Notes under the pieces: model-generated
Database searches by the model: none
What the model was told of the DNA's origin: nothing
The model's input: only the letters and a program-made list of their open reading frames with translations
From: Porphyromonas crevioricanis
GTDB lineage: Bacteria; Bacteroidota; Bacteroidia; Bacteroidales; Porphyromonadaceae
Direction of reading: 5' to 3'
Assembly: GCF_900167225.1 (NCBI RefSeq)
Contig: NZ_FUXH01000013.1
Location: forward strand, 1 to 53,299
Length of the DNA: 53,299 bases
In this document: positions 27,092-36,441 of the stretch, piece after piece
Position numbering within the stretch: the stretch's first letter is position 1
Layout: each line of letters opens with the position of its first letter
Position numbers and translations under genes: made by a program

Positions 27092-28250
27092 TACAGATGC
27101 GCAGTGCTTCGTACAGTTCAGACAACTCGTCCGTTGTGTTGTATGGAGAAAGGGAGATCCGTACCGTGCCGGTATTGATTGTGCCAAGGGTGCGATGAGC
27201 GAGAGGAGCGCAATGGATGCCAAAACGAGTAGTAATACCGAAATCGTAATACAGTCTGTCGCTCAGAGTTGCTGCCGAACCTTGCCGTGGCAGGATGGAG
27301 AACAGCGGGCCCTGTTTGGAGCTTTCCGAAGCAGCAAAAGTTCGGTATCCCAATTCGTGTTCCAAACGATGAATGAAGTTGGAAAGCGTAGCTCCCTCTA
27401 TCAATTCCCGTTCGCAAGGGTAGTGCTTAAGAGATACATACCAGGCAGAAAGCCCTATCAAATTCATTGTTCCGGATTCAAATCGCTCCGGCATATGAGT
27501 GGTATCGGCAAGCTCTTCGGAGCGAAATCCTGTACCTCCTCGCATCAGAGGGGTGATGCTTAACGGATCCCGGACATACAGAGCTCCCGTACCGACCGGA
27601 CCTAACAGTCCCTTGTGTCCGGTGATGGCCACATAATCAATACCCCAAGCTTGTACATCGATATGCATATAGGGTAGCGCTTGGGCTGCGTCCAGCAGAA
27701 AGGCACAGTGAGGGTAGCAAGTTCGCACAGCGGAGACAATTGCTGCGATATCCTGTTTCAACCCATTTATATTGCTCATCCCATTGATAACACAGAGACG
27801 TGGAGCAGTTGTCTGAGACCTCAACAGTTCCGACAAGGCAGCTATATCTACGCTGCCATCCGATTTGGCTGGCATCAAAGTCGGATCGGCTCCTTTATCC
27901 AATCCATAGACCGGTCTGGCTACGGCATTGTGTTCCATGGGAGAGAGTAATATCTCTCTTTTTTGTAGCCCAGGTAGCCCTTTCAATACGGTATTGATGG
28001 CCTCCGTGGCATTTTTCGTGAAGCATATCTGCTCCCCCTGTCCTTTGGCTCCTATTGTGGAGGCCAATAGGTCTCTGAGAGATTCCACTTGAGTGGATAA
28101 TTCCAAAGTATGACTATCTCGGCTCCGTCCGTACGAACCGAGTGGAAAGTCATAAATGTGAGCTATATGACGACAGTGAGCCTCCGGTTTGGGATACGAA
28201 GTGGATGCGTTGTCGAAATAAATCATTCGGGTGGATGTTTGCAGACTCAA
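27078..28250 (-). CDS. Cysteine desulfurase / selenocysteine-lyase-like class V aminotransferase
   Basis: 390 residues; ATG at 28250 or an inner ATG at residue 9 (MIYFDNASTSYPKP, the usual family opening). K213 in AITGHKGLLGP binds PLP; HNAV and LLDAAQALPY hold the cofactor; C347 in TRFGIHCAPLAHR is the persulfide/selenide cysteine. It belongs to the subfamily associated with selenium genes rather than to IscS or SufS of Fe-S clusters. It probably frees selenium or sulfur from amino acids for SelD. It overlaps yedF by 4 nt and DUF3343 by 14 nt. Confidence 0.9.
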   Translation of the reverse strand: MSLQTSTRMIYFDNASTSYPKPEAHCRHIAHIYDFPLGSYGRSRDSHTLELSTQVESLRDLLASTIGAKGQGEQICFTKNATEAINTVLKGLPGLQKREILLSPMEHNAVARPVYGLDKGADPTLMPAKSDGSVDIAALSELLRSQTTAPRLCVINGMSNINGLKQDIAAIVSAVRTCYPHCAFLLDAAQALPYMHIDVQAWGIDYVAITGHKGLLGPVGTGALYVRDPLSITPLMRGGTGFRSEELADTTHMPERFESGTMNLIGLSAWYVSLKHYPCERELIEGATLSNFIHRLEHELGYRTFAASESSKQGPLFSILPRQGSAATLSDRLYYDFGITTRFGIHCAPLAHRTLGTINTGTVRISLSPYNTTDELSELYEALRICNGGL

Positions 28251-28867
28251 GGGGCCACAATGTGATCTGCCCGGCTAAGCAACTCTGCTATCACCAGCAT
28301 ATTAGATATTTTTCCTACAGACAATCGCTCTTTTACTCCATAGTAATCTGCACAAGTGCCACACACGATGACCTGTACTCCTCGTTCGGCCAAATTTTGC
28401 AGTGTTTTGTGTGTGCTGTAATCGGTTGTGGCCAGCATTACTCCGCTGTTGTAGCAAACAATATGTGTGGGTAATTCCTCAAGTTCCAACAGGGCATTGA
28501 GGTAGGCTTGTATGAGTATGGAACCCAATTCGTCACTCCCTTGCCCCATTTTGTCACTGCGGAGTTGCACCACATTGATTTGCTGCGGTGCTGTGTAGAA
28601 TCCATCCGTAGCGTCCGATTGATCGGATAATTCCGGCACGATGGGGCAGCCTGCGGTGTCTACCGTGAGCAATGTAAATCCATCTTCGGAAGTGATGTGA
28701 ACAGAAAATCCGTTTTGCGAAACAAAATCGGTAAGGTTGGCACAAGAGGTCTCATTGTCGGTCAAGACCTCAAAGAGGGTCTCTTGCGGATATTGCTTGA
28801 GAGCCCGACGGAGCATAATCAATGGCAATGGACAAAGTTTGCCACGTGTGTCTACTTCTATAGGCAT
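28247..28867 (-). CDS. yedF: Selenium metabolism protein YedF (TusA domain plus DsrE-like domain)
   Basis: 206 residues. The N-terminal 75 residues are TusA-like with the active CPLP at C12 (DTRGKLCPLPLIML). The second half is a DsrE/DsrF-like domain with a CGTC motif at C169/C172 (VIVCGTCADYYGVKER). The fusion is the 'sulfurtransferase-like selenium metabolism protein YedF' form. Presumed to relay reduced selenium or sulfur. It is the first gene of the operon yedF-csd-DUF3343-selD, all overlapping or within a few nt. Confidence 0.93.
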   Translation of the reverse strand: MPIEVDTRGKLCPLPLIMLRRALKQYPQETLFEVLTDNETSCANLTDFVSQNGFSVHITSEDGFTLLTVDTAGCPIVPELSDQSDATDGFYTAPQQINVVQLRSDKMGQGSDELGSILIQAYLNALLELEELPTHIVCYNSGVMLATTDYSTHKTLQNLAERGVQVIVCGTCADYYGVKERLSVGKISNMLVIAELLSRADHIVAP

Positions 28868-28911
28868 TTTGATCTTTGTTATTTGGTCGAGCCAAGTTAC
28901 GGATTATTGCG

Positions 28912-28919
28912 CAAATTTA
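28912..28919 (-). promoter_or_regulatory. Candidate -7 box of the selenium operon
   Basis: Minus strand TAAATTTG, fitting TAnnTTTG, 45 nt before the yedF ATG. No clear -33 box. Confidence 0.4.
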
Positions 28920-29079
28920 TCGAACGAAAGCAAGGAATGAATACGAGGTTTTTCTCTGTCTATTTTCCCTCACTTTTTTCTGATTTTATGTTTACATAAC
29001 ATGTGTGGTTTCTGTCTTAATAAAAGATAATAAAACATTCATATGAGGATCAAAAATTCCTTGCTCTGGAGGCATGAAT

Positions 29080-29212
29080 TTTTTTCACAGGAGAGAATAA
29101 AAATTCTCTCCTGTGAGAGCAAACTTTTTCTCCTGTGTTAGTAAAAAATCTCTCAGGAGATAATTTTGACCCCTCCGAAATGCCCATTAATAGGGCGTTT
29201 TAGGAGGTCGTG
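29080..29212 (+). repeat. Dispersed structured repeat family A, copy 2
   Basis: Same block order as 52358-52492: a TTCACAGGAGAGAA opening with the complementary TTCTCTCCTGTGA, a TTCTCCTGTGTTAG arm, TCTCAGGAGATAA, then CCTCCGAAATGCCC/GGGCGTTTTAGGAGG, the longest form of the terminal stem. It fills most of the 575-bp gap between yedF and lpdA. The rest of that gap (28920-29079 and 29213-29442) shows nothing I can name. Confidence 0.85.
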
Positions 29213-29442
29213 AAAATGCCGAAAAACAGCTTCCTAAATCATATAATTGTCTGGCTCGATTTATGTAAATAGATGTTTATTTGAAGACGGGCTTATGACC
29301 TCATTGTACGTAGGGAATTTACCCGGAAGAGTCGTACTTTGCAGAGGGGGAAATGAGTCGCTTTTTGACTATATTTGCGAGCATTATGTAGAATGCGTGG
29401 GCTTCGCCTGATCGGGCCTGCGACAACGTCAAAAAAACAGTG

Positions 29443-30783
29443 ATGCTATACGATCTGATCATACTTGGGGGTGGCCCCGGTGGATATTCGGCAGCTGAGA
29501 AAGCTGCTCGAAGTGGCCTCTCCACTCTGCTTATAGAGAAAGCCTCATTGGGGGGTGTCTGTCTCAACGAGGGATGTATTCCTACAAAGACTCTTCTCTA
29601 CTCCGCCAAAGTGTTGGATACAGCTTTGCATGCTGACAAATATGCGGTTGAGGCCTCAGCTACGGCTGTAGATCTGCCTAAACTGATCACCCGAAAGACG
29701 AAGGTGGTACGCAAACTTGTGGCGGGAGTGAAAGCCAAGATGAAAGAAGCCGGTGTGGAGGTTCTCAATGCCGAAGCAGCAGTGAGCTGTGTGGATCCCG
29801 ATGGTACTGTGAGACTGACGGCCGGGGAGTATTCCTATGCAGGGAAGCACTTGATCATAGCTACTGGCAGCGAGACTTTTGTCCCTCCTATCCCGGGTGT
29901 CGATGAGACAGATTTCTGGACCAGCCGTGAGGCCCTCTCGACCAAGGAAGCTCCGAAGCGTTTGGCTATCATCGGAGGAGGAGTGATCGGTATGGAGTTT
30001 GCTTCCTTCTTTAATAGTATAGGTACCGAGGTGACTGTTATAGAAATGCTCCCAGAGATCATTAATGGAATGGATCCCGAATTGGCTGCCCAGTTGAGAG
30101 CCATCTATGAGAAAAAGGGAGTGAAGTTCTTGCTCGGTCATAAGGTGACCGCTGTCAGCAATACAGCCGTGGAGGTGGAGTATCAAGGCGAATGTAGCCA
30201 AATCCTCACTGATCGTATTCTGATGAGTGTTGGGCGCAGACCGGTGACGGCTGCTCTCGAAGCTCTGAACCTGAAGATGCGGGGTAGGGGTGTTGCCGTG
30301 GATGAATATATGCGTACCTCCATCCCCTCTGTTTACGCCATTGGAGATGTGACCGGATTTTCTCTGTTGGCTCATACTGCCATCCGAGAGGCCGAGGTGG
30401 CGGTGGAGAATATTCTAGGAAATAAGGAGACGATGTCTTACCGAGCCGTACCAGCAGTGGTCTATACCAATCCCGAGATAGCAGGAGTAGGAGCTACGGA
30501 GGAAAAGCTGCAGGCTGAGGGCATCCCTTATCGAGTGCTGCAAAAACCAATGGCATTTTCTGGTCGTTTCATCGCAGAGAATGAGGGCGTAAATGGCGTT
30601 TGCAAGTTACTGTTGTCTGAGGATAATAAACTCCTGGGAGCTCATTTCCTTGGCAATCCAGCCGGAGAAATGGTTGTGATAGCTGCCATGGCTATCGAGC
30701 AGCAGATGACAGTAAAAGACATACTTAAGGTGATCTTCCCTCACCCCACGGTAGGGGAGATTATTCGCGAGACTTTGATTTGA
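29443..30783 (+). CDS. lpdA: Dihydrolipoyl dehydrogenase
   Basis: 446 residues from ATG 29443 (a GTG one codon earlier is possible). The FAD Rossmann motif is GGGPGGYSAAEKAA near 9-22, the redox disulfide C40/C45 in GVCLNEGCIPTKT, the NAD motif GGGVIGMEFASFF near 178, and the catalytic His-Glu pair in FPHPTVGEII at the end. It reoxidises lipoyl groups of 2-oxoacid dehydrogenases or the glycine cleavage system with NAD. No E1/E2 or gcv genes are adjacent, so the complex served is open. It ends 11 nt before glyS. Confidence 0.95.
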   Translation: MLYDLIILGGGPGGYSAAEKAARSGLSTLLIEKASLGGVCLNEGCIPTKTLLYSAKVLDTALHADKYAVEASATAVDLPKLITRKTKVVRKLVAGVKAKMKEAGVEVLNAEAAVSCVDPDGTVRLTAGEYSYAGKHLIIATGSETFVPPIPGVDETDFWTSREALSTKEAPKRLAIIGGGVIGMEFASFFNSIGTEVTVIEMLPEIINGMDPELAAQLRAIYEKKGVKFLLGHKVTAVSNTAVEVEYQGECSQILTDRILMSVGRRPVTAALEALNLKMRGRGVAVDEYMRTSIPSVYAIGDVTGFSLLAHTAIREAEVAVENILGNKETMSYRAVPAVVYTNPEIAGVGATEEKLQAEGIPYRVLQKPMAFSGRFIAENEGVNGVCKLLLSEDNKLLGAHFLGNPAGEMVVIAAMAIEQQMTVKDILKVIFPHPTVGEIIRETLI

Positions 30784-30794
30784 CAATACTTTTT

Positions 30795-32345
30795 ATGGCA
30801 CAGCAAGAAGATATATTCAAGAAAATAGTGTCTCACTGTAAGGAATACGGCTTTGTATTTCCTTCTTCCGAGATTTACGATGGATTGGGGGCCGTGTATG
30901 ACTACGGGCAGTACGGCTCTGAACTCAAAAATAATATCAAGCGTTATTGGTGGGATGCCATGACGCTTTTGCACTCCAATGTGGTGGGGATAGACTCTGC
31001 CATATTCATGCATCCGAAGATCTGGAAAGCATCTGGCCACGTCGATGCGTTCAATGATCCGTTGATAGACAACAAGGACTCGAAAAAACGCTACCGTGCG
31101 GATGTCCTCATTGAAGACTATCTGGCCAAGATAGATGAGAAGATAGACAAAGAGGTTACCAAGGCGGCCAAACGATTTGGGGAGACGTTCGATGAGGCAA
31201 TGTTTCGTCAGACGAACCCGAGAATTCTGCAGTATGCCGCCAAACGAGAAGAGGTACATAGTCGCTTCGCGACTGCGCTGAATGAGAATGATCTGGAGGC
31301 CCTGAGACAACTTATTCTTGATTGTGAGATCGTTTGTCCTATCAGTGGTACTCGCAACTGGACCGAGGTTCGGCAATTCAATCTCATGTTTGCTACCGAA
31401 ATGGGCTCTACGGCCGATGGTGCAATGAAGGTGTATCTGCGTCCGGAGACAGCTCAGGGTATCTTTGTCAATTTTCTCAATGTACAGAAAACTGGCCGCA
31501 TGAAATTACCCTTCGGTATAGCCCAGATTGGGAAGGCTTTCCGAAATGAGATCGTGGCACGGCAGTTTATTTTCCGTATGCGTGAGTTCGAGCAGATGGA
31601 GATGCAGTTCTTTGTTCGTCCGGGCGAGGAATTGGATTGGTTCGAGAAGTGGAAACGCACTCGTATGAGCTGGCATCAGGCTCTTGGCTTCGGTGCTCAG
31701 AAGTATCGTTTCCATGATCATGACAAATTGGCTCACTATGCCAATGCTGCTACCGATATCGAGTTTGAGATGCCTTTCGGCTTCAAAGAAGTGGAAGGAA
31801 TTCATAGTCGGACAGATTTCGACCTCAAGCGACACGAAGAGTTCAGTGGCAAGAAGATGCAGTACTTCGATCCCGAGCTGAATCGAAACTATATCCCTTA
31901 TGTAGTTGAGACTTCCATAGGCTTGGATCGTATGTTCCTTTCTATCCTTTCGGCTGCCTATACAGAAGAAACTACCGATAAAGGCGAAACTCGTGTTGTA
32001 CTCAAATTACCGGCTCCTTTGGCTCCTGTGAAGCTGGCTGTTTTGCCTTTGGTCAAGAAAGACGGCTTAGACGATAAAGCCAGAGAGATCCTCACGGACC
32101 TGCGCTTCGATTTCAGTTGCCAATACGATGAGAAGGATTCTATCGGCCGTCGATACCGCAGACAAGACGCTATTGGTACTCCCTACTGTATCACTATAGA
32201 CCATCAGACGATGGAGGACGGTACGGTTACTTTGAGAGACCGAGACAGTATGAGTCAGGAGCGCATTACTATAGACTCCATTAGAAATATCGTGGGCGAA
32301 AATGTTAGCATGAAAGCCCTGTTGAAGAAAATAGATCACGAATGA
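30795..32345 (+). CDS. glyS: Glycyl-tRNA synthetase (alpha2 type)
   Basis: 516 residues from ATG 30795 (MAQQEDIFKKIVSHCKEYGF). The earlier in-frame TTG overlaps lpdA and is not needed. Class II motif 2 is seen in GIAQIGKAFRNEI, YLRPETAQGIFVNF is the family signature, SIGLDRMFL is motif 3, and the C-terminal anticodon-binding domain spans about 410-516. This is the dimeric eukaryote/archaea-like form used in Bacteroidota rather than GlyQ/GlyS. Its stop overlaps the FKBP gene start by 4 nt. Confidence 0.96.
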   Translation: MAQQEDIFKKIVSHCKEYGFVFPSSEIYDGLGAVYDYGQYGSELKNNIKRYWWDAMTLLHSNVVGIDSAIFMHPKIWKASGHVDAFNDPLIDNKDSKKRYRADVLIEDYLAKIDEKIDKEVTKAAKRFGETFDEAMFRQTNPRILQYAAKREEVHSRFATALNENDLEALRQLILDCEIVCPISGTRNWTEVRQFNLMFATEMGSTADGAMKVYLRPETAQGIFVNFLNVQKTGRMKLPFGIAQIGKAFRNEIVARQFIFRMREFEQMEMQFFVRPGEELDWFEKWKRTRMSWHQALGFGAQKYRFHDHDKLAHYANAATDIEFEMPFGFKEVEGIHSRTDFDLKRHEEFSGKKMQYFDPELNRNYIPYVVETSIGLDRMFLSILSAAYTEETTDKGETRVVLKLPAPLAPVKLAVLPLVKKDGLDDKAREILTDLRFDFSCQYDEKDSIGRRYRRQDAIGTPYCITIDHQTMEDGTVTLRDRDSMSQERITIDSIRNIVGENVSMKALLKKIDHE

Positions 32346-32887
32346 CGCACAAGCAAAATAGAATCACGTCTTTCATATACTCCCTACTGCTTCTCTCTGT
32401 AGTAGCGTGGAGTGGGGTGTCTTGCGATAAGACAGAAGACAGAGTAACGCGTTGGCGAATCGACAATGAGGCCGCTTTTAGGGAGTATGCTTCCAAAAAA
32501 GAATACACCAAGGCCCAAGTAGACGGAAGTACAGCCTTCGTGTATATGAAATGGCTGCACAAGGGAGATGGCAAAACAAATCCCATCGCCACAAGCCGTG
32601 TCTATGTACACTATCAAGCTTATGAATTGGTAAGTGGACGCTTATTGGATGGAAACTATGCCAAGGAAAAACCGGATCTGCTTTATCTCCATCGTGGAGA
32701 TAAAGCCTCTGTGGAAGGCTTTGCCATTGGCCTGCAAAACATGCTGGAAGGCGATGAAGCAGAGATTATAACCCCTTGGTATCTGGCTTACAAGGAGATG
32801 GGAGATAGGGCTCGTGGTATAGAGCCTTATACGGGATTGCGTTTTGTAGTCAAGTTGGATCGCATAGTACCGGAGGAGGAAGAATGA
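32342..32887 (+). CDS. FKBP-type peptidyl-prolyl isomerase lipoprotein
   Basis: 181 residues. A lipoprotein signal ends SGVSC with the lipidated Cys at 28. The C-terminal 100 residues are an FKBP domain (RVYVHYQAYELVSGRLLDG, then VEGFAIGLQNMLEGDEAEII and the final LRFVVKLDRI). It probably speeds folding of periplasmic or surface proteins; related FKBP lipoproteins (GldI type) occur in gliding/T9SS bacteria, but identity with GldI is not claimed. The gene overlaps glyS and surE by 4 nt at each end, so translation is coupled. Confidence 0.9.
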   Translation: MTHKQNRITSFIYSLLLLSVVAWSGVSCDKTEDRVTRWRIDNEAAFREYASKKEYTKAQVDGSTAFVYMKWLHKGDGKTNPIATSRVYVHYQAYELVSGRLLDGNYAKEKPDLLYLHRGDKASVEGFAIGLQNMLEGDEAEIITPWYLAYKEMGDRARGIEPYTGLRFVVKLDRIVPEEEE

Positions 32888-33660
32888 GCAAGTCTATACG
32901 TATCTTGGTCGTCAACGATGATGGTTACCGAGCCCAGGGGATCAGAGAGTTGTCATTGGCTCTCCGTGAGCTAGGTGAAGTCACGATCCTTGCTCCCGAT
33001 GAGTCGCGTTCGGGAGCTTCCGGAGCCATTACGTCCTCCACTCCTATTTCGCTCAAAGAGCGCAAGGACTGGATAGATGGGGTAGCGGTGTATAGCACTT
33101 CTGGTATGCCTGTGGATTGCGTGAAGTTGGCGATGAATACTCTTTTTAGGGAAGAGAAGCCAGATCTTGTGGTCAGTGGTATCAACCATGGTCGTAATGA
33201 TGGTATATGTGTGATTTATTCAGGAACATTAGGGGCTGCTATGGAAGGCTCGATAGCCGGGGTTCCCTCTCTGGCTGTTTCCCTCAATGATTTCGAGGCA
33301 CACACGGATATGCAATATGCAGCTGAGTATGCAGTGCAAGTGGCTCGCTACATCCTTGGAACTTCGTTGCCGGAACATACATTCTTGAGCCTGAATTTAC
33401 CTAAAGGCAAACCCAAGGGATTGAAAGTTTGTCCCCAAACCAATGGGCGTTTCGTGAAAGAATACAATACAGTTACCTCTCCCAAAGGAAGTACCTACTA
33501 TTGGATGTCGGGCTGGCAAGAAAGCAAAGAACCCTCTGTAATGGGTGATGTGGAGTACCTTAATGATGGATATGCCACTCTTACTCCCATTCATACCAAT
33601 ATGACCAAATACGAGTATCTACAAACACTCGGGGAGGATTTTGCTTCTTTTGAAGCTTAG
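32884..33660 (+). CDS. surE: 5'/3'-nucleotidase SurE
   Basis: 258 residues. ILVVNDDGYRAQGIREL carries the metal-binding DD at 12-13, APDESRSGASGA holds the conserved Ser, and VVSGINHGRNDG the conserved Asn. It removes phosphate from nucleoside monophosphates in the cytoplasm and is linked to stationary-phase survival. It overlaps the FKBP gene by 4 nt and precedes lpxB by 14 nt. Confidence 0.96.
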   Translation: MSKSIRILVVNDDGYRAQGIRELSLALRELGEVTILAPDESRSGASGAITSSTPISLKERKDWIDGVAVYSTSGMPVDCVKLAMNTLFREEKPDLVVSGINHGRNDGICVIYSGTLGAAMEGSIAGVPSLAVSLNDFEAHTDMQYAAEYAVQVARYILGTSLPEHTFLSLNLPKGKPKGLKVCPQTNGRFVKEYNTVTSPKGSTYYWMSGWQESKEPSVMGDVEYLNDGYATLTPIHTNMTKYEYLQTLGEDFASFEA

Positions 33661-33674
33661 GATCTACTAAGAGG

Positions 33675-34820
33675 ATGAAGTATTTTCTTGTAGCAGGAGA
33701 AGCCTCCGGAGATCTGCATGCCTCTAACCTGATGCGTGCTATTCTTCGGTTGGATCCTCAGGCCTCTTTTATGTATACGGGGGGCGATGCCATGGCGGAA
33801 GTTGCCGGCACCGCTCCCTTGGTGCATTATAGAGAGATGGCCTATATGGGCTTTGTGCAGGTCTTGTTGCATATGTCACAGATTAGAGCCATTGCCACCA
33901 AAGTACAGCAGGCTATGTTGACCTTCTCCCCTGATGTCGTGATTCCGGTAGATTATGGTGGATTTAATTTGCGGTATATCTTGCCTTTTGCACATAGCCA
34001 ACACTTCTATGTGGCTTACTATATAGTGCCGAAGGTTTGGGCTTGGAGACGGCACCGCTTGAAGTCTTTGGCCAGATATACCGATTTGGGATTGTGTATA
34101 CTGCCCTTTGAGCCCAAAGTTTTCACTCCGCACAACTTGTCCGTTACTTATGTCGGTAATCCTTGCATGGATGCCCTTTCTACCTGCTTGGAAGCTCCTC
34201 GCCCGACTTTGTCGGATCTGGGGCTGGATCCCACAGATGAGCGACCTATTGTTGCCTTGTTGGCAGGTAGCCGTAAGCAGGAGCTGAAGGAGAATTTGCC
34301 TGTAATGCTCAAGGTAGCCGAGCGTTATCCTCATATTCATTTTGTATTGGCTGGTGCTCCGGGTCTTTCATCTTCGGACTATGCCTCCTATTTGAGAGAG
34401 ACTTCCGTATCCTTGATATTTGGCAAAACCTATCCTCTGTTGAGAGTAGCCAGAGCCGCTTTGGTGACAAGTGGGACAGCTACGTTGGAGACTGCTTTGC
34501 TTGGTTGTCCTCAAGTGGTCTGTTATCGCTTTGTGGGTCTGAGGGCAGCTAATTGGATATTCGATTATCTCTTTCCTATTCGCTATTTTTCGCTGGTCAA
34601 TTTGATTATGGATCGTCCGGTGGTTCGTGAGTTGTTGTCTGCCGACTGTACTCCAGAGACTGTAGCCAGAGAATTGGACTTGTTGTTGCCCGATACACCA
34701 GAGCGTAATCGTATGCTCGGTGAGTATGACCAATTGAAGCAGAAGATAGGAGCTCCGGGTTGTTCCGACCGTGCAGCTGCTGAGATCATAAGAAGTATGA
34801 AAGCATACAAGGTTGTGTGA
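33675..34820 (+). CDS. lpxB: Lipid-A-disaccharide synthase
   Basis: 381 residues, usual size. YFLVAGEASGDLHASNLMRAI is the family N-terminal signature, IPVDYGGFNLR and YIVPKVWAWRRHR follow, and LLAGSRKQELKENLPVM and VTSGTATLETALLGCPQVVCY form the UDP-sugar domain. It joins UDP-diacylglucosamine to lipid X, giving the lipid A disaccharide at the inner membrane. surE-lpxB order is common in Bacteroidota. A terminator follows. Confidence 0.96.
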   Translation: MKYFLVAGEASGDLHASNLMRAILRLDPQASFMYTGGDAMAEVAGTAPLVHYREMAYMGFVQVLLHMSQIRAIATKVQQAMLTFSPDVVIPVDYGGFNLRYILPFAHSQHFYVAYYIVPKVWAWRRHRLKSLARYTDLGLCILPFEPKVFTPHNLSVTYVGNPCMDALSTCLEAPRPTLSDLGLDPTDERPIVALLAGSRKQELKENLPVMLKVAERYPHIHFVLAGAPGLSSSDYASYLRETSVSLIFGKTYPLLRVARAALVTSGTATLETALLGCPQVVCYRFVGLRAANWIFDYLFPIRYFSLVNLIMDRPVVRELLSADCTPETVARELDLLLPDTPERNRMLGEYDQLKQKIGAPGCSDRAAAEIIRSMKAYKVV

Positions 34821-34880
34821 CAACTTCAACTGATTACTTCCAAATGAGCCTCTTTACTTGGGCTCCAAAATGCCAAAAAA

Positions 34881-34923
34881 ACACCCCTGATACTGACCTT
34901 ATGGCAGTACCAGGGGTGGTTCT
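34881..34923. terminator. Intrinsic terminator between lpxB and pepC
   Basis: CACCCCTG/CAGGGGTG with an inner TACTG/CAGTA stem, an A-run on the left and T-rich sequence on the right. Serves the convergent lpxB and pepC genes. Confidence 0.85.
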
Positions 34924-34975
34924 TATTGTGAGACTACTGCAAGGGATGCAGTGGTCCTCTATCGTAATTTATGGA

Positions 34976-36379
34976 TTAGTTTTCAGGGGCAAACATAGGA
35001 TCCCAAGGTGGTAGCAAGGCGGGTTTTGTATCGAGTATTTTCAATACTTTTTCTGAAGCGTATTTGCGGTCTACTACTATGCGGAAAGTGTAGGCATCGA
35101 ACCAATCGTCTGTCATCACCAAGTAACCGGACATGCCGGCTTCGGCTCCCCAACTGTTCTCTACCATCCATTTTTTTGGCTTCCCATTTTTGTCCAGATC
35201 TACGGCCACCAAGGTCATGGCGTGGGTAGATCCACTGTCGTAAGACTCGATACGCTCTTGCTTGTTCATATCGAACTTGATACCGAGCAAGGACTCGTAA
35301 TCGTATTGATCAAGGTCGAGGAAGCCTCGCTTCTTGTCAAGGCTTTTACCCACATCGCAACTGTAGTAGAGCATAGTGTTGTCTTTGATAGAGGCGATTG
35401 CCAATTCTTTCAGCTCTTCGATAGGGAGGTTGACGTAAGTCCAGTTTTTCCCGTCATAGCTGTGTCTGTCATATTTTATGCTGTAGAGACGATGGTAGGG
35501 ACGAGAAGGATCATTCATGACCATGATAAAGTCGTTTTTCAAGTCTTTCCCAACGAACTTTTGGTAGAAAGATTGAGGCGTATAAGTCTCTGTGGAGAGG
35601 ATTTTGCCACCCTTATCTCTCAGTGTGTATTCAAATTTCGTAGGAGGTTCACCCAGGTTCAATACGAGCAGGCGGTAGACCTGTTTGAGGATCTCCACTT
35701 TCTGCTGTTGGAGTTTAGAGGGAGAGGCTTTGGTCGCTGCCGACTGCCGGATGCGTATCCCTCCTTGCCGAAGTACCTGTGCCAGCATAGAACCCAACTG
35801 CTGTGTATTGTTGCTGTTGAGGGTCTCCGGCATCACAGACTGTGGTACAAGACCATACTTGAGTATATTATCCGACACTCCGGTGAATTGCCCTCCATCT
35901 CCGATAGGATGCTGGAAGAGCCATTCCACTTCCCGATCGTTGCGATCCAGATTTTTTGTGTCAATTACGGATTGAAGAAATAGGTTGGCTTTCTCCAGTT
36001 GGTCATAGAAGAAACTATAGTTGTGGGAGAAAAAGAATGCATCTAAGCCGTATTGCTCAATGATAGGAGCACGCATGACATTCAAGCCTGTAAAAAGCCA
36101 ACAACGACCACTTTGTTTTTGGTCTGAAATACCTTTGCTCTTGACCCTGTGTGAGAAATGATCATCCAGATGGCTGATGTGATCCGCATTTGTAACAAGG
36201 GCTTTCATCCCATTAGCCATGACGGCATTGCGGATTGCAATGTCGGAGGGAGTGTGCTGAAAAGCGGACTTGATCTCTTGGAGCATATCGGACGATATGC
36301 CTCCATCTTTTTGTGCAGCCGAAGGCATGGTTTGCAAGGCAAGTGCCAGGGCTGTCAGTAGGAATACTTGTCTTTTCAT
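34976..36379 (-). CDS. pepC: Secreted C1B cysteine peptidase (aminopeptidase C / bleomycin hydrolase type)
   Basis: 467 residues with a signal peptide (MKRQVFLLTALALALQTMPS). The papain-like triad is visible: C93 in KQSGRCWLFTGLN, His in GSTHAMTLVAVD, and Asn in VENSWGAEAG. Cytoplasmic PepC usually lacks a signal, so here it works in the periplasm or beyond, trimming peptides. No T9SS C-terminal domain is seen. It lies 62 nt after porZ in the same direction, as with the aminopeptidase C next to porZ in P. gingivalis (from memory). Confidence 0.93.
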   Translation of the reverse strand: MKRQVFLLTALALALQTMPSAAQKDGGISSDMLQEIKSAFQHTPSDIAIRNAVMANGMKALVTNADHISHLDDHFSHRVKSKGISDQKQSGRCWLFTGLNVMRAPIIEQYGLDAFFFSHNYSFFYDQLEKANLFLQSVIDTKNLDRNDREVEWLFQHPIGDGGQFTGVSDNILKYGLVPQSVMPETLNSNNTQQLGSMLAQVLRQGGIRIRQSAATKASPSKLQQQKVEILKQVYRLLVLNLGEPPTKFEYTLRDKGGKILSTETYTPQSFYQKFVGKDLKNDFIMVMNDPSRPYHRLYSIKYDRHSYDGKNWTYVNLPIEELKELAIASIKDNTMLYYSCDVGKSLDKKRGFLDLDQYDYESLLGIKFDMNKQERIESYDSGSTHAMTLVAVDLDKNGKPKKWMVENSWGAEAGMSGYLVMTDDWFDAYTFRIVVDRKYASEKVLKILDTKPALLPPWDPMFAPEN

Positions 36380-36441
36380 TTGATGTATTGTTGTGTCATT
36401 TATATGTCACTCTTCATGGGGGCTTTCCGGAGTAATCTTTG

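Noticed and set aside
29319-29567. Minus-strand open frame before lpdA
   Set aside because: It overlaps the certain lpdA start and shows serine/proline-rich shadow composition.
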